This document shows positions 48,348-57,912 of a stretch of 64,000 nt of DNA, one piece after another. Each line of letters opens with the position of its first letter. Positions within the stretch are counted from its first letter, which is position 1. Location: NCBI RefSeq assembly GCF_025558485.1, contig NZ_CP102930.1, positions 2,418,001 to 2,482,000 of the forward strand, given 5' to 3'. The notes under the pieces are model-generated. The model ran no database searches, was not told the DNA's origin, and saw only the letters and a list, made by a program, of their open reading frames with translations. The position numbers and the translations under genes were made by a program. The stretch comes from Bdellovibrio bacteriovorus (GTDB taxonomy: Bacteria; Bdellovibrionota; Bdellovibrionia; Bdellovibrionales; Bdellovibrionaceae).

Positions 48348-50789
48348 TTATCTCACAGAAAGATCAAAATTCTTTTTTAAGCTCTCTAGAACCTTGTTTG
48401 TAACCTCTGTGATCTGCGCTTCTTGCAGTGTGGCATTTTTATCTTGTAGCCACAAACGGATCGCCACGGATTTCTTCCCGGCTTCCATTTTGTCGCCCTC
48501 ATACAAGTCAAAGACGTCCACATTCAGCAACAAACCACCCGCCGCTTTGCGGATATCCTTCATCACGTCGCCGACCTTCAGGGTCTTTGGCATCACGAAG
48601 GCAAAGTCACGTTCTACCACCGGGAACTTGGAAATGCTCTGAATACGATACGGACGAGGCTGACCTTTGTACAATTGATCCAAATCCAGTTCGGCCAAAG
48701 CCCCCGGCACACGGATCTTGTTATCATCCAAAAGAATCGGATGAAGTGTTCCGATAAAACCGACCTTCTTACCTTCCACCAACAACTGAGCAAACTGCCC
48801 TTGATGCAGGAATTCAGGGACATCAGACTTATTAGCCGGGGTCACCCAAGTGTAAGAAGAAATATTCAAAGATTTCAAAAGAACTTCAACTGCTGCTTTA
48901 AGTTCGTACACAACCGGATAGTCCAAAGACTTATTCCAAAGGTTGCTTGCACGCCCCCAAATAGCCATACCCAAACGGGAGCCTTCAACGAAGCTGCCGT
49001 CTTCCTTCACATGGAAGGCACTGCCGATCTCGAACAAACGACCATTCATGTTGCCAGAGTGGAAGTTATTGTTGAGGTTTTTAAACAGACCGTAACTTAG
49101 TACAGATCTCATCACGTCCAATTCCTCGTTTAACGGATTCAAAAGACGGATTTCTTTTTCGTTCACAGACAGACCCGCAGCTTTCAAGCACTCCAGGTTC
49201 CCCATAAAGACTTTTTGTGCTTTAGAACCAACAAAAGCAAAGTTCACCGCCTGCTGGAAACCTTCCGCACGCAGCAACTCGCTGGTTGTACGATTCAGCA
49301 TAAAGGCTTTGTCATGGAAAGACGGAGCCGTTGCGAACTTCGGCAAGGATTCCGGAATATGCTCATACCCGTTCAGACGCGCATATTCCTCAACCAGATC
49401 CATGTCTTGTTCGATATCAAAACGGAACGTCGGCGGAAGAACTGTGAACACATCACCCTTTTTGTCCACCTGACAGCCCAGACGTTTCATGAAATCTACA
49501 AACTTAAATTCTTCCGCTTCATAACCCAAACGGTCTGTCACCGTTTGCAACGTGATCGTCACAGGATCTTTTTTCACCGGATTTGGATAGAAGTCATGAT
49601 TGTCACCATAAACTTCCCCACCCGCCACTTCAGCAATCAAAGCTGCTGCACGGTTCAAACCACGCAAAGTCCCATCCGGATCCACCCCGCGAGAGAATCT
49701 GTAAGAAGAATCCGTATCAATCCCATGAGAGCGGGATGTTTTACGTGCACTCATTGGCAGGAAATAAGCTGCCTCTAAGAATACGTCCGTGGTCGCGTCA
49801 GAAACGCCGGAGTTTTTACCACCAACAACGCCCGCCAAACACACCGGATGACTGGCATCACGGATGGTCAGTTCGTCGCCGGTCAATGTGATTTCAGTGC
49901 CGTCCAAAGTGACAAATTTTTCACCCTTGGTGGCACGATCCACGATCACTTTTTTACCACCGATGAAAGCCGCATCAAACGCATGCAGAGGCTGCCCCAG
50001 TTCCATCATCACATAGTTCGTCACATCGACGATGTTATTGATGGAGTTCATGCCCACACTTTCAAGGCGTTGTTTCAACCACGCAGGACTTGGTCCAACT
50101 TTGACACCTTTAATGGATCGCCCCGTATAGCGCGGACACAGATCAAAGGCTTTTACATCCAAGGCAATTTCAGACTTCGTGGATTTGCCAGAAGCCGCCA
50201 CATCCGCTTTCGGAGCTTTCAGCTCTTTACCAAACAACGTGGACACCTCACGCGCTAAACCGAAGTGCGACAAACAGTCCGCGCGGTTGGCAGTCACTTT
50301 CAATTCAAAAGTCACATCATCATAACCGCCATACTCCGCATAGGATTTACCCACCGGCGCATCTGCAGGAAGAATCGCGATACCGTCAGATTCCGTCGCC
50401 AGCCCCAGCTCTTTCAAAGAGCACAGCATCCCCGCGGAATCCACACCACGAACAGCAGATTTTTTAATCGCAAAATTACCCGGCAGCACAGCGCCCGGCA
50501 AAGCCACGATCACACGATCACCGGCTTTGTGGTTCTGCGCCCCGCACACAATCTGATGAACAACGCCCTCGCCCGTGGAAACACGGCACAAGGACAGCTT
50601 GTCAGCATTCGGATGTTTGTCTTTTTCTAAAATGTGACCAATCACCACGTGATTAAAGTCTTTGGCGCGGTTGGTGATTTCTTCAACCTCAAGTCCACCG
50701 CGAGTCAACGCTTCCGCCAGAACTTCTGGCTTTTGGAAGAATTCGGTCACATCAACATAATCTTGGAGCCATTTTAAACTGATCTTCAT
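48348..50789 (-). CDS. pheT: Phenylalanyl-tRNA synthetase beta subunit
   Basis: 813 residues. [17 protein letters not shown] opens the standard PheT N-terminus, followed by a tRNA-binding OB domain ([20 protein letters not shown]), B3/B4 editing domain, B5 domain, the catalytic-like core, and the FDX-ACB anticodon-binding C-terminus ([17 protein letters not shown]). It charges tRNA-Phe with PheS as an alpha2beta2 enzyme. ATGA overlap with pheS. Confidence 0.97.
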   Translation of the reverse strand: MKISLKWLQDYVDVTEFFQKPEVLAEALTRGGLEVEEITNRAKDFNHVVIGHILEKDKHPNADKLSLCRVSTGEGVVHQIVCGAQNHKAGDRVIVALPGAVLPGNFAIKKSAVRGVDSAGMLCSLKELGLATESDGIAILPADAPVGKSYAEYGGYDDVTFELKVTANRADCLSHFGLAREVSTLFGKELKAPKADVAASGKSTKSEIALDVKAFDLCPRYTGRSIKGVKVGPSPAWLKQRLESVGMNSINNIVDVTNYVMMELGQPLHAFDAAFIGGKKVIVDRATKGEKFVTLDGTEITLTGDELTIRDASHPVCLAGVVGGKNSGVSDATTDVFLEAAYFLPMSARKTSRSHGIDTDSSYRFSRGVDPDGTLRGLNRAAALIAEVAGGEVYGDNHDFYPNPVKKDPVTITLQTVTDRLGYEAEEFKFVDFMKRLGCQVDKKGDVFTVLPPTFRFDIEQDMDLVEEYARLNGYEHIPESLPKFATAPSFHDKAFMLNRTTSELLRAEGFQQAVNFAFVGSKAQKVFMGNLECLKAAGLSVNEKEIRLLNPLNEELDVMRSVLSYGLFKNLNNNFHSGNMNGRLFEIGSAFHVKEDGSFVEGSRLGMAIWGRASNLWNKSLDYPVVYELKAAVEVLLKSLNISSYTWVTPANKSDVPEFLHQGQFAQLLVEGKKVGFIGTLHPILLDDNKIRVPGALAELDLDQLYKGQPRPYRIQSISKFPVVERDFAFVMPKTLKVGDVMKDIRKAAGGLLLNVDVFDLYEGDKMEAGKKSVAIRLWLQDKNATLQEAQITEVTNKVLESLKKNFDLSVR

Positions 50790-51811
50790 TTTACAAACTG
50801 CCTTAAGAATCTAACGTCATTTTCAGGGAACAAACGGATGTCTTCGATGCCGTACTTGATGATGGCCATACGCTCAACACCAAAGCCGAACGCGAAGCCC
50901 TGCCATTTAGGATATTCAATTTTTGCTGCCTGGAACACTTTCGGATTCACCAGACCGCAACCGCCGATTTCAATCCAGCCACTTTGTTTGCACAAAGAGC
51001 AGCCTTTGCCCTTACAAATCGGGCAGGAGCAATCCACTTCCGCAGAAGGCTCTGTGAATGGGAAATAGCTGGGGCGGAAACGCGTCTTCAAACCCGGACC
51101 GAAGAATTCACGCACGAAGAAACTGATCGTGCCTTTCAGATCGGCCATGGAGATTTTTTCATCCACACACAAAGCTTCGATCTGGTGGAAGTTTGGCAGA
51201 TGCGAAATATCACTGTCGCAACGGAAGACGGGTCCGGTTCCGATCACACGCAAAGGCAGTTCTTCAGACTCCAAAGAGTGAATTTGAATCGGCGACGTGT
51301 GTGTTCTTAACACATGCGTTTTATCAACGAAGAACGTGTCCGCCATATCGCGCGCCGGGTGATCTGCCGGAATGTTCAGAGCTTCAAAGTTATAATAATC
51401 TTTCTCGATCATCGGCCCTGTGCGCACGCTGTAGCCCAGGCGAGACATCACCGTGAAGATCTCCTCCACCACGATATTCACCGGATGTGCGCTGCCTTTG
51501 GGCTGAGTGAAAGCCGGCAATGTCATATCGATTTCTTCGGCCACCATCTTGGCAGAGATTTCTTTACGCTTCAGACCGTCTTCGGCTTCAGTGTAAGCCG
51601 TTTCAAGAAGCTGCTTCACTTCATTTACTTTTTTACCAAAAAGAGGTTTTTCCTCTTTAGGCAAAGTGGCCATTTCTTTCATGATCTCAGTCAGGGACCC
51701 GCTTTTACCCAGGTACTGAACTTTCAGATCATAGAGGTCTTTGGAGCTGGAAGCCGCTTTAAAGGCCGCCAGAGCTGTATCTTTGATGGAATCAAGTTTG
51801 GTCGTCGACAT
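50786..51811 (-). CDS. pheS: Phenylalanyl-tRNA synthetase alpha subunit
   Basis: 341 residues: an N-terminal coiled coil, then class II motifs. [20 protein letters not shown], motif 2 region [20 protein letters not shown], and motif 3 [14 protein letters not shown] are clear. [18 protein letters not shown] carries the Cys cluster seen in some PheS proteins. First gene of the pheS-pheT-ihfA-merR operon. No tRNA-Phe-type leader or T-box was recognised in the 110 bases upstream. Confidence 0.97.
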   Translation of the reverse strand: MSTTKLDSIKDTALAAFKAASSSKDLYDLKVQYLGKSGSLTEIMKEMATLPKEEKPLFGKKVNEVKQLLETAYTEAEDGLKRKEISAKMVAEEIDMTLPAFTQPKGSAHPVNIVVEEIFTVMSRLGYSVRTGPMIEKDYYNFEALNIPADHPARDMADTFFVDKTHVLRTHTSPIQIHSLESEELPLRVIGTGPVFRCDSDISHLPNFHQIEALCVDEKISMADLKGTISFFVREFFGPGLKTRFRPSYFPFTEPSAEVDCSCPICKGKGCSLCKQSGWIEIGGCGLVNPKVFQAAKIEYPKWQGFAFGFGVERMAIIKYGIEDIRLFPENDVRFLRQFVK

Positions 51812-51922
51812 AGGCTTTCAATATCGCCCCAGAGGCCCCTATTTTCAAGGATTTAGCTTTTACACACGGCGCAGAAAAAGCTTGAGGTTTAGGGCCTTTA
51901 GACCTATCTTCCCCCACCTACT

Positions 51923-52795
51923 ATGGCCCATAAGAATAAGACCAACTACAGCCCTTATAAAGCCCGTCAAGAAGCCCGCAAGGCCGTTGGCTCTGCTAAT
52001 TCTGCCACTTCCGCAGGCACAGGCAACATGGGCCGCCACAAAAAACCGGAAACCATCTACGATATTCACGAGGCGAACGACCGCCTGGCCGATGTTTTCC
52101 GCAATCACGGCTTCGATCTGGTCAGCCACGCACAACGACAGCAACTGGCGCAATTCTACCGCCTTTTGATGCTGAATCAGGAAAAGGAAAACTTCACCCG
52201 CCTGCTGAAGCTACGTGATATTGCCATTAAGCATTTTATCGACAGCATTATCATCACCAAATATACAGACCTGCAGTTCCCTTTGCTGGACGTGGGCACC
52301 GGCCCGGGCTTTCCGGGCATTCCGCTGAAGATCATGTACCCCGATCAACAAATCCTTCTGGGTGAAGGCGTACAACGTCGCGTGGAATTCTTAAAGCACG
52401 TGCGCAGCGAAATGAATCTGCAAAATCTGGACATTTTAGGCCGCAATATCAACCGCCATTGCGTGTACCCGGTTCGCGGCGCCATCACTCGCGCGGTTGA
52501 AGACATTGGCAACACTCTGGGTAACGTCATGAGCTGCCTGCAAGTCGGCGGCCGAGTTTACTTCATGAAAGGTCCCGGCGTTGATCCAGAAATCAAAGCC
52601 GCCAAGGACCAGTGGGCTCAATACTACAAACTGGTTCAGGATGTGGCTTACTCTCTTCCAAACACACCGCATGAACGACGTCTGGTGGTTTATGAGAAAA
52701 TCAAAGACATGCCTTTGCCTGAAGAAGACGAAGGCGAAGAACTTTTGATGGACGAACTGTCCGGCGATGAAAAAAGACGGTGGGCTAAATACTAA
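51923..52795 (+). CDS. rsmG: RsmG-family 16S rRNA methyltransferase
   Basis: 290 residues. A basic disordered N-terminus of about 45 residues precedes the RsmG/GidB fold. NFTRLLKLRDIAIKHFIDSI, the SAM-binding LLDVGTGPGFPGIPLKI, and GAITRAVEDIGNTLG are recognisable. RsmG methylates N7 of G527 in 16S rRNA. The proposed cofactor loop is intact; the C-terminus adds an acidic tail. First of four genes read together; its stop overlaps the next start as TAATG. Confidence 0.82.
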   Translation: MAHKNKTNYSPYKARQEARKAVGSANSATSAGTGNMGRHKKPETIYDIHEANDRLADVFRNHGFDLVSHAQRQQLAQFYRLLMLNQEKENFTRLLKLRDIAIKHFIDSIIITKYTDLQFPLLDVGTGPGFPGIPLKIMYPDQQILLGEGVQRRVEFLKHVRSEMNLQNLDILGRNINRHCVYPVRGAITRAVEDIGNTLGNVMSCLQVGGRVYFMKGPGVDPEIKAAKDQWAQYYKLVQDVAYSLPNTPHERRLVVYEKIKDMPLPEEDEGEELLMDELSGDEKRRWAKY

Positions 52796-53922
52796 TGACC
52801 ATCGCCACACTCAACCCTTCTCTTCAGATTGCGCGCCTGCAGCACCGTCAAGGTGATCTGCATGAGGCTCGCCATGCCTGCGAAGAAGCAATGGTGGTGG
52901 CTAAAAATCAAAAAAACAACTCTGACTGGATCGAGGCCGCCCGCCTGTTCTTCCAATGCTGCCATGAGCTTGAAACACTGGATGAAGTTAAAAGTGTTAT
53001 GGAGCAGGTCATGGCCTTCCATCACAGCACTCAGCTTCCCAATGAACAGTCCCGGGCGGAAAATCTGATCGGCGCCTGGCTCTTAGCCAACAACAAAGTG
53101 CAGGAGTCTGAGATGTATATCCACTCCAGCATCGCCAAGGCCACACAAACTCATGATCTGGAAACCCTGGCCCGCGCCCTGTTCACTTTGGCCTTAGGAA
53201 AGGCCTTTAATTCTGAAACTTACGGCCAATGCCTGCAACAACTGGACAAGCTCGACATTATTCTGACAGAGCTAAGCAGTCCCGAAATACAGTTAAGCAC
53301 AAATCAACTGCGCGGTTTTATCTATAGCCAAACCAGAAGTTTTGACCGTGCTCTGGAGCTTCTGTGGGACAGCTATGAAAAAGCCAAGGCCCATGGATTT
53401 ATACTTTTAATTTCCAGTATTCTGGCACAGATGGCACGCGTGCACCGCGATCAGGGGCATACCGAGCAACATCGTATCTATGCAGAGCTGGCCTTGCGCG
53501 GAATCAGTCAGGAAAGGGCTCCGCGTATCTATCGCTTGATTTCCAGCCTGTGCCCCGAGGGCATTAAGACGCAAGAAACAAAGTTTGACTTCGTCATCGA
53601 TGAAGCCGCGCGTGTGGTACGTGAGAAACAAAAAGGCGCCATTGATTTCAAGAATCAACACATCCTGTATGACCTGGCTTTGCTATTTATAAAAAATGCG
53701 GGACAGCGCTATTCCAAAGAAGATCTTGTCGAAACCATCTGGCATCAACCGTATGATCCGGAATTGCACGACAATTTAATTTACGTCTCGATCAAGCGCC
53801 TGCGCACTCTGCTGGAGCCCGATCTGGAAAGTCCACGCTATATCCTGCGTGACCGCAAAGGATATTACTTTAATCCCCAATCGCACATTCAGTTTAAAAA
53901 TGTGGAGGAAATGACAACATGA
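52795..53922 (+). CDS. TPR protein with OmpR-type winged-helix domain
   Basis: 375 residues. The first 260 residues are about six tetratricopeptide-like helical pairs (RLQHRQGDLHEARHACEEAM and following). The C-terminus (about 275-370) is an OmpR/PhoB winged helix: YSKEDLVETIWHQPYDPELH, then NLIYVSIKRLRTLLEP and YILRDRKGYYFNP. There is no receiver domain, so it is probably controlled by ligand or protein binding to the TPR part. It overlaps rsmG by one base and the secreted-protein gene by 4 (ATGA), so it is translationally coupled to both. Confidence 0.82.
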   Translation: MTIATLNPSLQIARLQHRQGDLHEARHACEEAMVVAKNQKNNSDWIEAARLFFQCCHELETLDEVKSVMEQVMAFHHSTQLPNEQSRAENLIGAWLLANNKVQESEMYIHSSIAKATQTHDLETLARALFTLALGKAFNSETYGQCLQQLDKLDIILTELSSPEIQLSTNQLRGFIYSQTRSFDRALELLWDSYEKAKAHGFILLISSILAQMARVHRDQGHTEQHRIYAELALRGISQERAPRIYRLISSLCPEGIKTQETKFDFVIDEAARVVREKQKGAIDFKNQHILYDLALLFIKNAGQRYSKEDLVETIWHQPYDPELHDNLIYVSIKRLRTLLEPDLESPRYILRDRKGYYFNPQSHIQFKNVEEMTT

Positions 53923-54329
53923 AACACCTCATACTCTTAATCCTGACAGTTTTCAGTCTTTCTGCCGCGGCTCGTGGCCCCGGAGACGGCCCGATTGTGC
54001 CATGGCCAACCAGTGTTTCTTTGCAGAGCCTCACCTGCGAAGATCTGCAGGGCGAATGGGTGGCTTTCAGTCACAATACCATCTGGTTTGTGAATCTTGA
54101 GATGCGTCCGGATGCTCTTTCCACGATTCGCTTGTCCTCCAATGCACTGTTCACTCACAAGGCGACGGGCTGGCTGGAACCGGGAGATCGTCTGTTCTAT
54201 GGAAAGCTAGCCATGGACGACAATCATATCTATGACGTCATTGTCTTCCGCGACAGAGATGGCACCAAGGTTCGCGTGATCCAGGGCAAAAACAAGTTCT
54301 TTGACCTTAAACTCTACAACCGCAAGTAG
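53919..54329 (+). CDS. Small secreted protein
   Basis: 136 residues: signal peptide MKHLILLILTVFSLSAAA, then RGPGDGPIVPWPTSVS and a beta-rich body (LQGEWVAFSHNTIWFVNLEM, GDRLFYGKLAMDDNHIYDVI) of lipocalin-like appearance. Family not recognised. The mature start RGPGDGP recalls the Gly-rich segments of the secreted proteins at 45353 and 46824. It is coupled to the TPR/winged-helix gene upstream, which may regulate it. Confidence 0.65.
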   Translation: MKHLILLILTVFSLSAAARGPGDGPIVPWPTSVSLQSLTCEDLQGEWVAFSHNTIWFVNLEMRPDALSTIRLSSNALFTHKATGWLEPGDRLFYGKLAMDDNHIYDVIVFRDRDGTKVRVIQGKNKFFDLKLYNRK

Positions 54330-54340
54330 GACCGGAATTC

Positions 54341-55099
54341 ATGATCGAAATCAGCTCTAAAACCAACGATCACTTCCGTCGCTGGGCCGATCTTTCCTCG
54401 GCCCGCGGAATCAAAAAGCATCAGGAATTTATCCTGATGGGTGAAAAACTTATTCACGAGTTTCTGGATAATCCCTCCTTCCGTGTGAAGGCTGAAATCG
54501 TCAATGAGGATCTGAAATCCCTGACGATGACGGCAACCTCTTTAAAAGGTCAGCGCATTCCGGTCTTTAAACTTCCCAAAGCGCTTTTCAATGAAATTGA
54601 TGTGGTCGGCACTCACTTCAACCTGCTGGTGCTGGAACCAAAAGAAATCGCACCGCTGAAAGAAGGCGGAAAGCCCGAAGGTCTGGAAGTGATTTCCCCC
54701 TTGGGAGACCCTTCCAATTTGGGTGCTTTGGCCCGTTCAGCCCTGGCCTTTGGCGCCAGCAAAATGATTCTGACCGAAGAATCCTGCAACCCTTATCACC
54801 CCAAGGCGATCAAGGCCTCTGCGGGGGCTTTATTGAAATTGCCACTATATAAAATCGGCAAATTCACAGACTTTGTCGCAGCCAATGAGCAAATCTATGC
54901 GTTGGACATGAAAGGCGAAAATGTCGCGGGCTTTAAGTGGCCAAAAAATCTACGCCTGGCAATCGGCGAAGAAGGTCCGGGCTTTAGCGGCCTTAAAGGT
55001 TTACAGCGCCTGTCGGTTGCCACGCAAAGTGTGGAGTCCCTGAACGCCACTGTCGCAGCCAGTATTGCCCTATACAGCTATTCCTGCTCACACCCCTAA
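54341..55099 (+). CDS. TrmH/SpoU-family RNA methyltransferase
   Basis: 252 residues. The N-terminal substrate-binding domain (RGIKKHQEFILMGEKLIHEF) precedes the knotted SPOUT domain: motif 1 ISPLGDPSNLGALARSALAF, motif 2 LAIGEEGPGFSGL, and motif 3 SVESLNATVAASIALYSY. It methylates ribose 2'-O in rRNA or tRNA using SAM; target nucleotide unknown. It follows the secreted-protein gene by 11 bases. The stop lies inside a dispersed repeat. Confidence 0.88.
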   Translation: MIEISSKTNDHFRRWADLSSARGIKKHQEFILMGEKLIHEFLDNPSFRVKAEIVNEDLKSLTMTATSLKGQRIPVFKLPKALFNEIDVVGTHFNLLVLEPKEIAPLKEGGKPEGLEVISPLGDPSNLGALARSALAFGASKMILTEESCNPYHPKAIKASAGALLKLPLYKIGKFTDFVAANEQIYALDMKGENVAGFKWPKNLRLAIGEEGPGFSGLKGLQRLSVATQSVESLNATVAASIALYSYSCSHP

Positions 55100-55157
55100 A
55101 AGGTACGCCGTACCTATTTGGAGTGCGGCGCATTGCAAAAAGGTACGGCGTACCTTT
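55097..55157. repeat. Dispersed palindromic repeat between convergent trmH-like and mevalonate kinase genes
   Basis: Two near-palindromic arms, AAAGGTACGCCGTACC at the left and AAAGGTACGGCGTACCTTT at the right, flank GTGCGGCGCATTGCA. It touches both stop codons, so it may serve as a bidirectional terminator. Same family as 22593-22647 and 33331-33369. Confidence 0.8.
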
Positions 55158-56037
55158 AGCAGGGAATTAGGTTTAGGGTTTGAGGGGCTGGGGTTTCCCA
55201 AAGGGAAAGGACGTAGCCTCCACCGCCGGAACCGGTGGGCTTTACGGCCAAAGCCCCTTGATCTTTAAGCCATTGGATGTGTTTTTCGGGCTCGCCTTCA
55301 TTCAGGTTCCATTTCTCGAAGCAGCCTGCGGCCAGGTCGATGGCTTTGGCCAAGGCAGGCAAACCTTGAGCGGCATCCATTTTCAACGCCGCTTCGGCCG
55401 CACTAACGGCTTCGCGCATTTGTGTGTCGATGGATTCTCCGAAAGCGGGATCTTTCAGCAGCAGGTCTTTGACCTTGTTCACAGCATCGACCGTCACACC
55501 ACGCTTGCCAGAATATGAAATATACCAATGTGGACGCCAGGCCATGACCAGCGGAGTTCTTGCACCGTCACGCACAAAGCGCAGACCTTCGCCCGACAAT
55601 GCCACGGCAATATCAACGCCGCTGGATTCACCGTGGAAAAGGTTTTCCAAAGTCCGGGCGAACTCATAAAAGTCAGCTTCATCGACATAACCCAAGAACC
55701 CCAGCCAACGGGTCAAAGCCACGCACAAGGCCGCCGAGGCCCCCATGCCCGCCCCGACCGGGATTGAAGATTCCAACAGCAAAGTGCCTTTTAAATCAGA
55801 GCGCGAGATTTTTTTCAGCTCGCAGGCTTTTTCCAAAACGCCCCAGATCAGAAGTTGTAATTCCTTGCCATGGTCGCCGACCAGACGAAGCTCCAACGGG
55901 TTTTCACCTTTGGAATAGCTAAGATCCAGATTGCGGGACTGAATCGGAACGACCAGTGCCGGAGAGCCTCGCAACACCGAATGCTCCCCGACTAAAATGC
56001 ACTTACCATAGGACTTGCAGGTGAAATCAATGGACAT
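55156..56037 (-). CDS. mvaK1: Mevalonate kinase
   Basis: 293 residues of the GHMP kinase fold. SYGKCILVGEHSVLRGSPAL is the substrate motif, SIPVGAGMGASAALCVALTR the glycine-rich ATP loop, and KPTGSGGGGYVLSLW the third motif. It phosphorylates mevalonate. It overlaps the diphosphomevalonate decarboxylase gene by 11 bases. Last gene of the mevalonate operon. Confidence 0.87.
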   Translation of the reverse strand: MSIDFTCKSYGKCILVGEHSVLRGSPALVVPIQSRNLDLSYSKGENPLELRLVGDHGKELQLLIWGVLEKACELKKISRSDLKGTLLLESSIPVGAGMGASAALCVALTRWLGFLGYVDEADFYEFARTLENLFHGESSGVDIAVALSGEGLRFVRDGARTPLVMAWRPHWYISYSGKRGVTVDAVNKVKDLLLKDPAFGESIDTQMREAVSAAEAALKMDAAQGLPALAKAIDLAAGCFEKWNLNEGEPEKHIQWLKDQGALAVKPTGSGGGGYVLSLWETPAPQTLNLIPC

Positions 56038-57007
56038 TGTCTTTCACACCTTCAAAAGCCAAAACTTTGAAGTCCTTTTTGAAATGTTCGCGGTATTGTT
56101 CAAACTGTTTTTTCTGATCGTTACGGAAAAGCAGATGCACGTTCGCCCCGGCATCCATCGTCACCAGCGGGCCATCCTGCCACTTGTTCCAAAGATTTTG
56201 ACAGTCTTCCAGAACTTTTTTTGACCCGTCAGTCATGTAACTAAACGACGGCGTGCTGGTTTCAAACAGACGGTGCATGTCGATAAATTCATCCCACACA
56301 ATCTGACGCGCCAAATGCCAGTCGTTAAAGCGCATGGCATTGGAAAGATCCTTCAAGCGCATTTCAGCTCTTTCCGGACGACCTTCAAATCTTGGACTGG
56401 TGGTTACCAGCTTGTGAGCCTCGGAACTGGACACTTCTTTTTTGGAATCTTCCACGATCACCACCATGTGGTGCAGATCTTTAAACTCCAACCCCATGGG
56501 CTCTGCATATTCATGCTGCCACAACGCCCACGGCGTAAACAAAGAACGACAGGACGAGCCTGACCCCTGACGGGACAACTCGGAAAGATATTTTTTGTCT
56601 GCACCCCACGGCTGCGGGTTGATTTGCTGGAACATTTCTGCCGCCGCCAAAGTCAAAGCCGCAAAACTGGACGCCGAACTTGCCAGCCCACAGTCAGAAG
56701 GGAAATTGTTGGCTGATTCAATCAGAAAGCTTTTTTTTACGCCCCATTTATCTTTTAGGTTTTGCAGGTGCCTGATAAAGCGCTGCTGACCTTTTTCAGA
56801 CAATTCGATCTTTTGCAGATCTTCGCGCACAAAAGGCTTCCACTGATCAGCACCACCTTCGATTTCAGTCAGGCGCACAAAGGTGCGCAGGTTTTCCAAA
56901 GTGTAGGACAAAGAACCATTCGTCGGTTTATTGCCAGAGCCTTCGATCTTACCCATGTATTTGATCAAAGCGATATTAGACGGAGCAGAGACAGTCACTT
57001 GTTTCAT
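56027..57007 (-). CDS. mvaD: Diphosphomevalonate decarboxylase
   Basis: 326 residues. SAPSNIALIKYMGKIEG and SGLASSASSFAALTLAAAEM are the substrate and ATP loops of the family, RQGSGSSCRSLFTPWALW is the expected RxGSGSACRS motif, and DAGANVHLLF (DAGPN-like) is at the end. It makes isopentenyl diphosphate by ATP-driven decarboxylation. It overlaps the GHMP kinase gene upstream by 4 bases. Confidence 0.9.
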   Translation of the reverse strand: MKQVTVSAPSNIALIKYMGKIEGSGNKPTNGSLSYTLENLRTFVRLTEIEGGADQWKPFVREDLQKIELSEKGQQRFIRHLQNLKDKWGVKKSFLIESANNFPSDCGLASSASSFAALTLAAAEMFQQINPQPWGADKKYLSELSRQGSGSSCRSLFTPWALWQHEYAEPMGLEFKDLHHMVVIVEDSKKEVSSSEAHKLVTTSPRFEGRPERAEMRLKDLSNAMRFNDWHLARQIVWDEFIDMHRLFETSTPSFSYMTDGSKKVLEDCQNLWNKWQDGPLVTMDAGANVHLLFRNDQKKQFEQYREHFKKDFKVLAFEGVKDNVH

Positions 57008-57903
57008 AAGCTTCCCCGATTTTTCAGTCCTTGAGAGATTTTATCTGAGGACGAAAGCAGGGACAGCCCCTTGCTTTCACAATAGTTTTTAAATTCTTGA
57101 GCAGTACCATGTGCGGTGATCACTAAAACCACATCCGCCCCCAAGGCACCACATCCTTTTGCCGCCTGCACCCCCGGCAGCTGACGGATTTCTGACAGCA
57201 ACCGCAAGGTTGGATCACAGGTGAAGCCCAGTTGCTGCAACTCCTGCGCATAGGACTTGATCCCTTCGACAAACAACGAACTTTGCTGCTTGTCGAAGGC
57301 TTCTCGAATTAACGCAAACGCGGATTCCAACCCATGCGTCGGAAAAACCGGCAATGTACGCAGGTGTTCATGCGTGGCCAGTTTATTACCCGTATGAACC
57401 AGATGGAATTCCAGATCTGCAAACGGCCAACTTTTTACCGAAATCAATCCCTGACGCTTTTCAAAGAACGTCAACGATCCCTTGAGCTGTCCGATCAGAT
57501 CCGCACCACTGGGACGCTGACCCTGCCCATTCCAGGCCACATCATAGTATGCCTCTAAGAGATGCTTAAAATCCAAGTATCTTTCCATGTCCTGCTGGTG
57601 CAACTCTTTGTGAAGCCACAGAGCGTACACAGAAAGGAACTGTGCCGTGGAAGCCCCAAAGCCCCCTTTACCGGCATAAGCATCTCGGAATTGAATGTCG
57701 AAGTTTTTGAAATAATCGCGGTGCTTTCCCATAAAAGCCCCCGCCGGGGATTCCGGATGAATCCCCTCGGTCTTTCCCGAACCTTTGGAAACTTCCGTTT
57801 CAAAACAAGGCTGGGACAAAAATACGAGCGTCGGCCCTCCTGCGAGAGCCAGGTATTCACCAGCTAGAAATGTTTTTCCGGGAACCGAGAAGACCAAAGA
57901 CAA
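57004..57903 (-). CDS. mvaK2: GHMP kinase, probable phosphomevalonate kinase
   Basis: 299 residues: PGKTFLAGEYLALAGGPTLV (motif 1), GGFGASTAQFLSVYALW (motif 2, more diverged) and the motif QRPSGADLIGQLKGSLTFFE, as in phosphomevalonate kinases. AAKGCGALGADVVLVI is motif 3. Context between mvaA and mvaD makes the phosphomevalonate step the best fit; sequence alone leaves other small-molecule kinases open. Starts 10 bases after mvaA. Confidence 0.78.
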   Translation of the reverse strand: MSLVFSVPGKTFLAGEYLALAGGPTLVFLSQPCFETEVSKGSGKTEGIHPESPAGAFMGKHRDYFKNFDIQFRDAYAGKGGFGASTAQFLSVYALWLHKELHQQDMERYLDFKHLLEAYYDVAWNGQGQRPSGADLIGQLKGSLTFFEKRQGLISVKSWPFADLEFHLVHTGNKLATHEHLRTLPVFPTHGLESAFALIREAFDKQQSSLFVEGIKSYAQELQQLGFTCDPTLRLLSEIRQLPGVQAAKGCGALGADVVLVITAHGTAQEFKNYCESKGLSLLSSSDKISQGLKNRGSL

Positions 57904-57912
57904 GGCCTTCCC

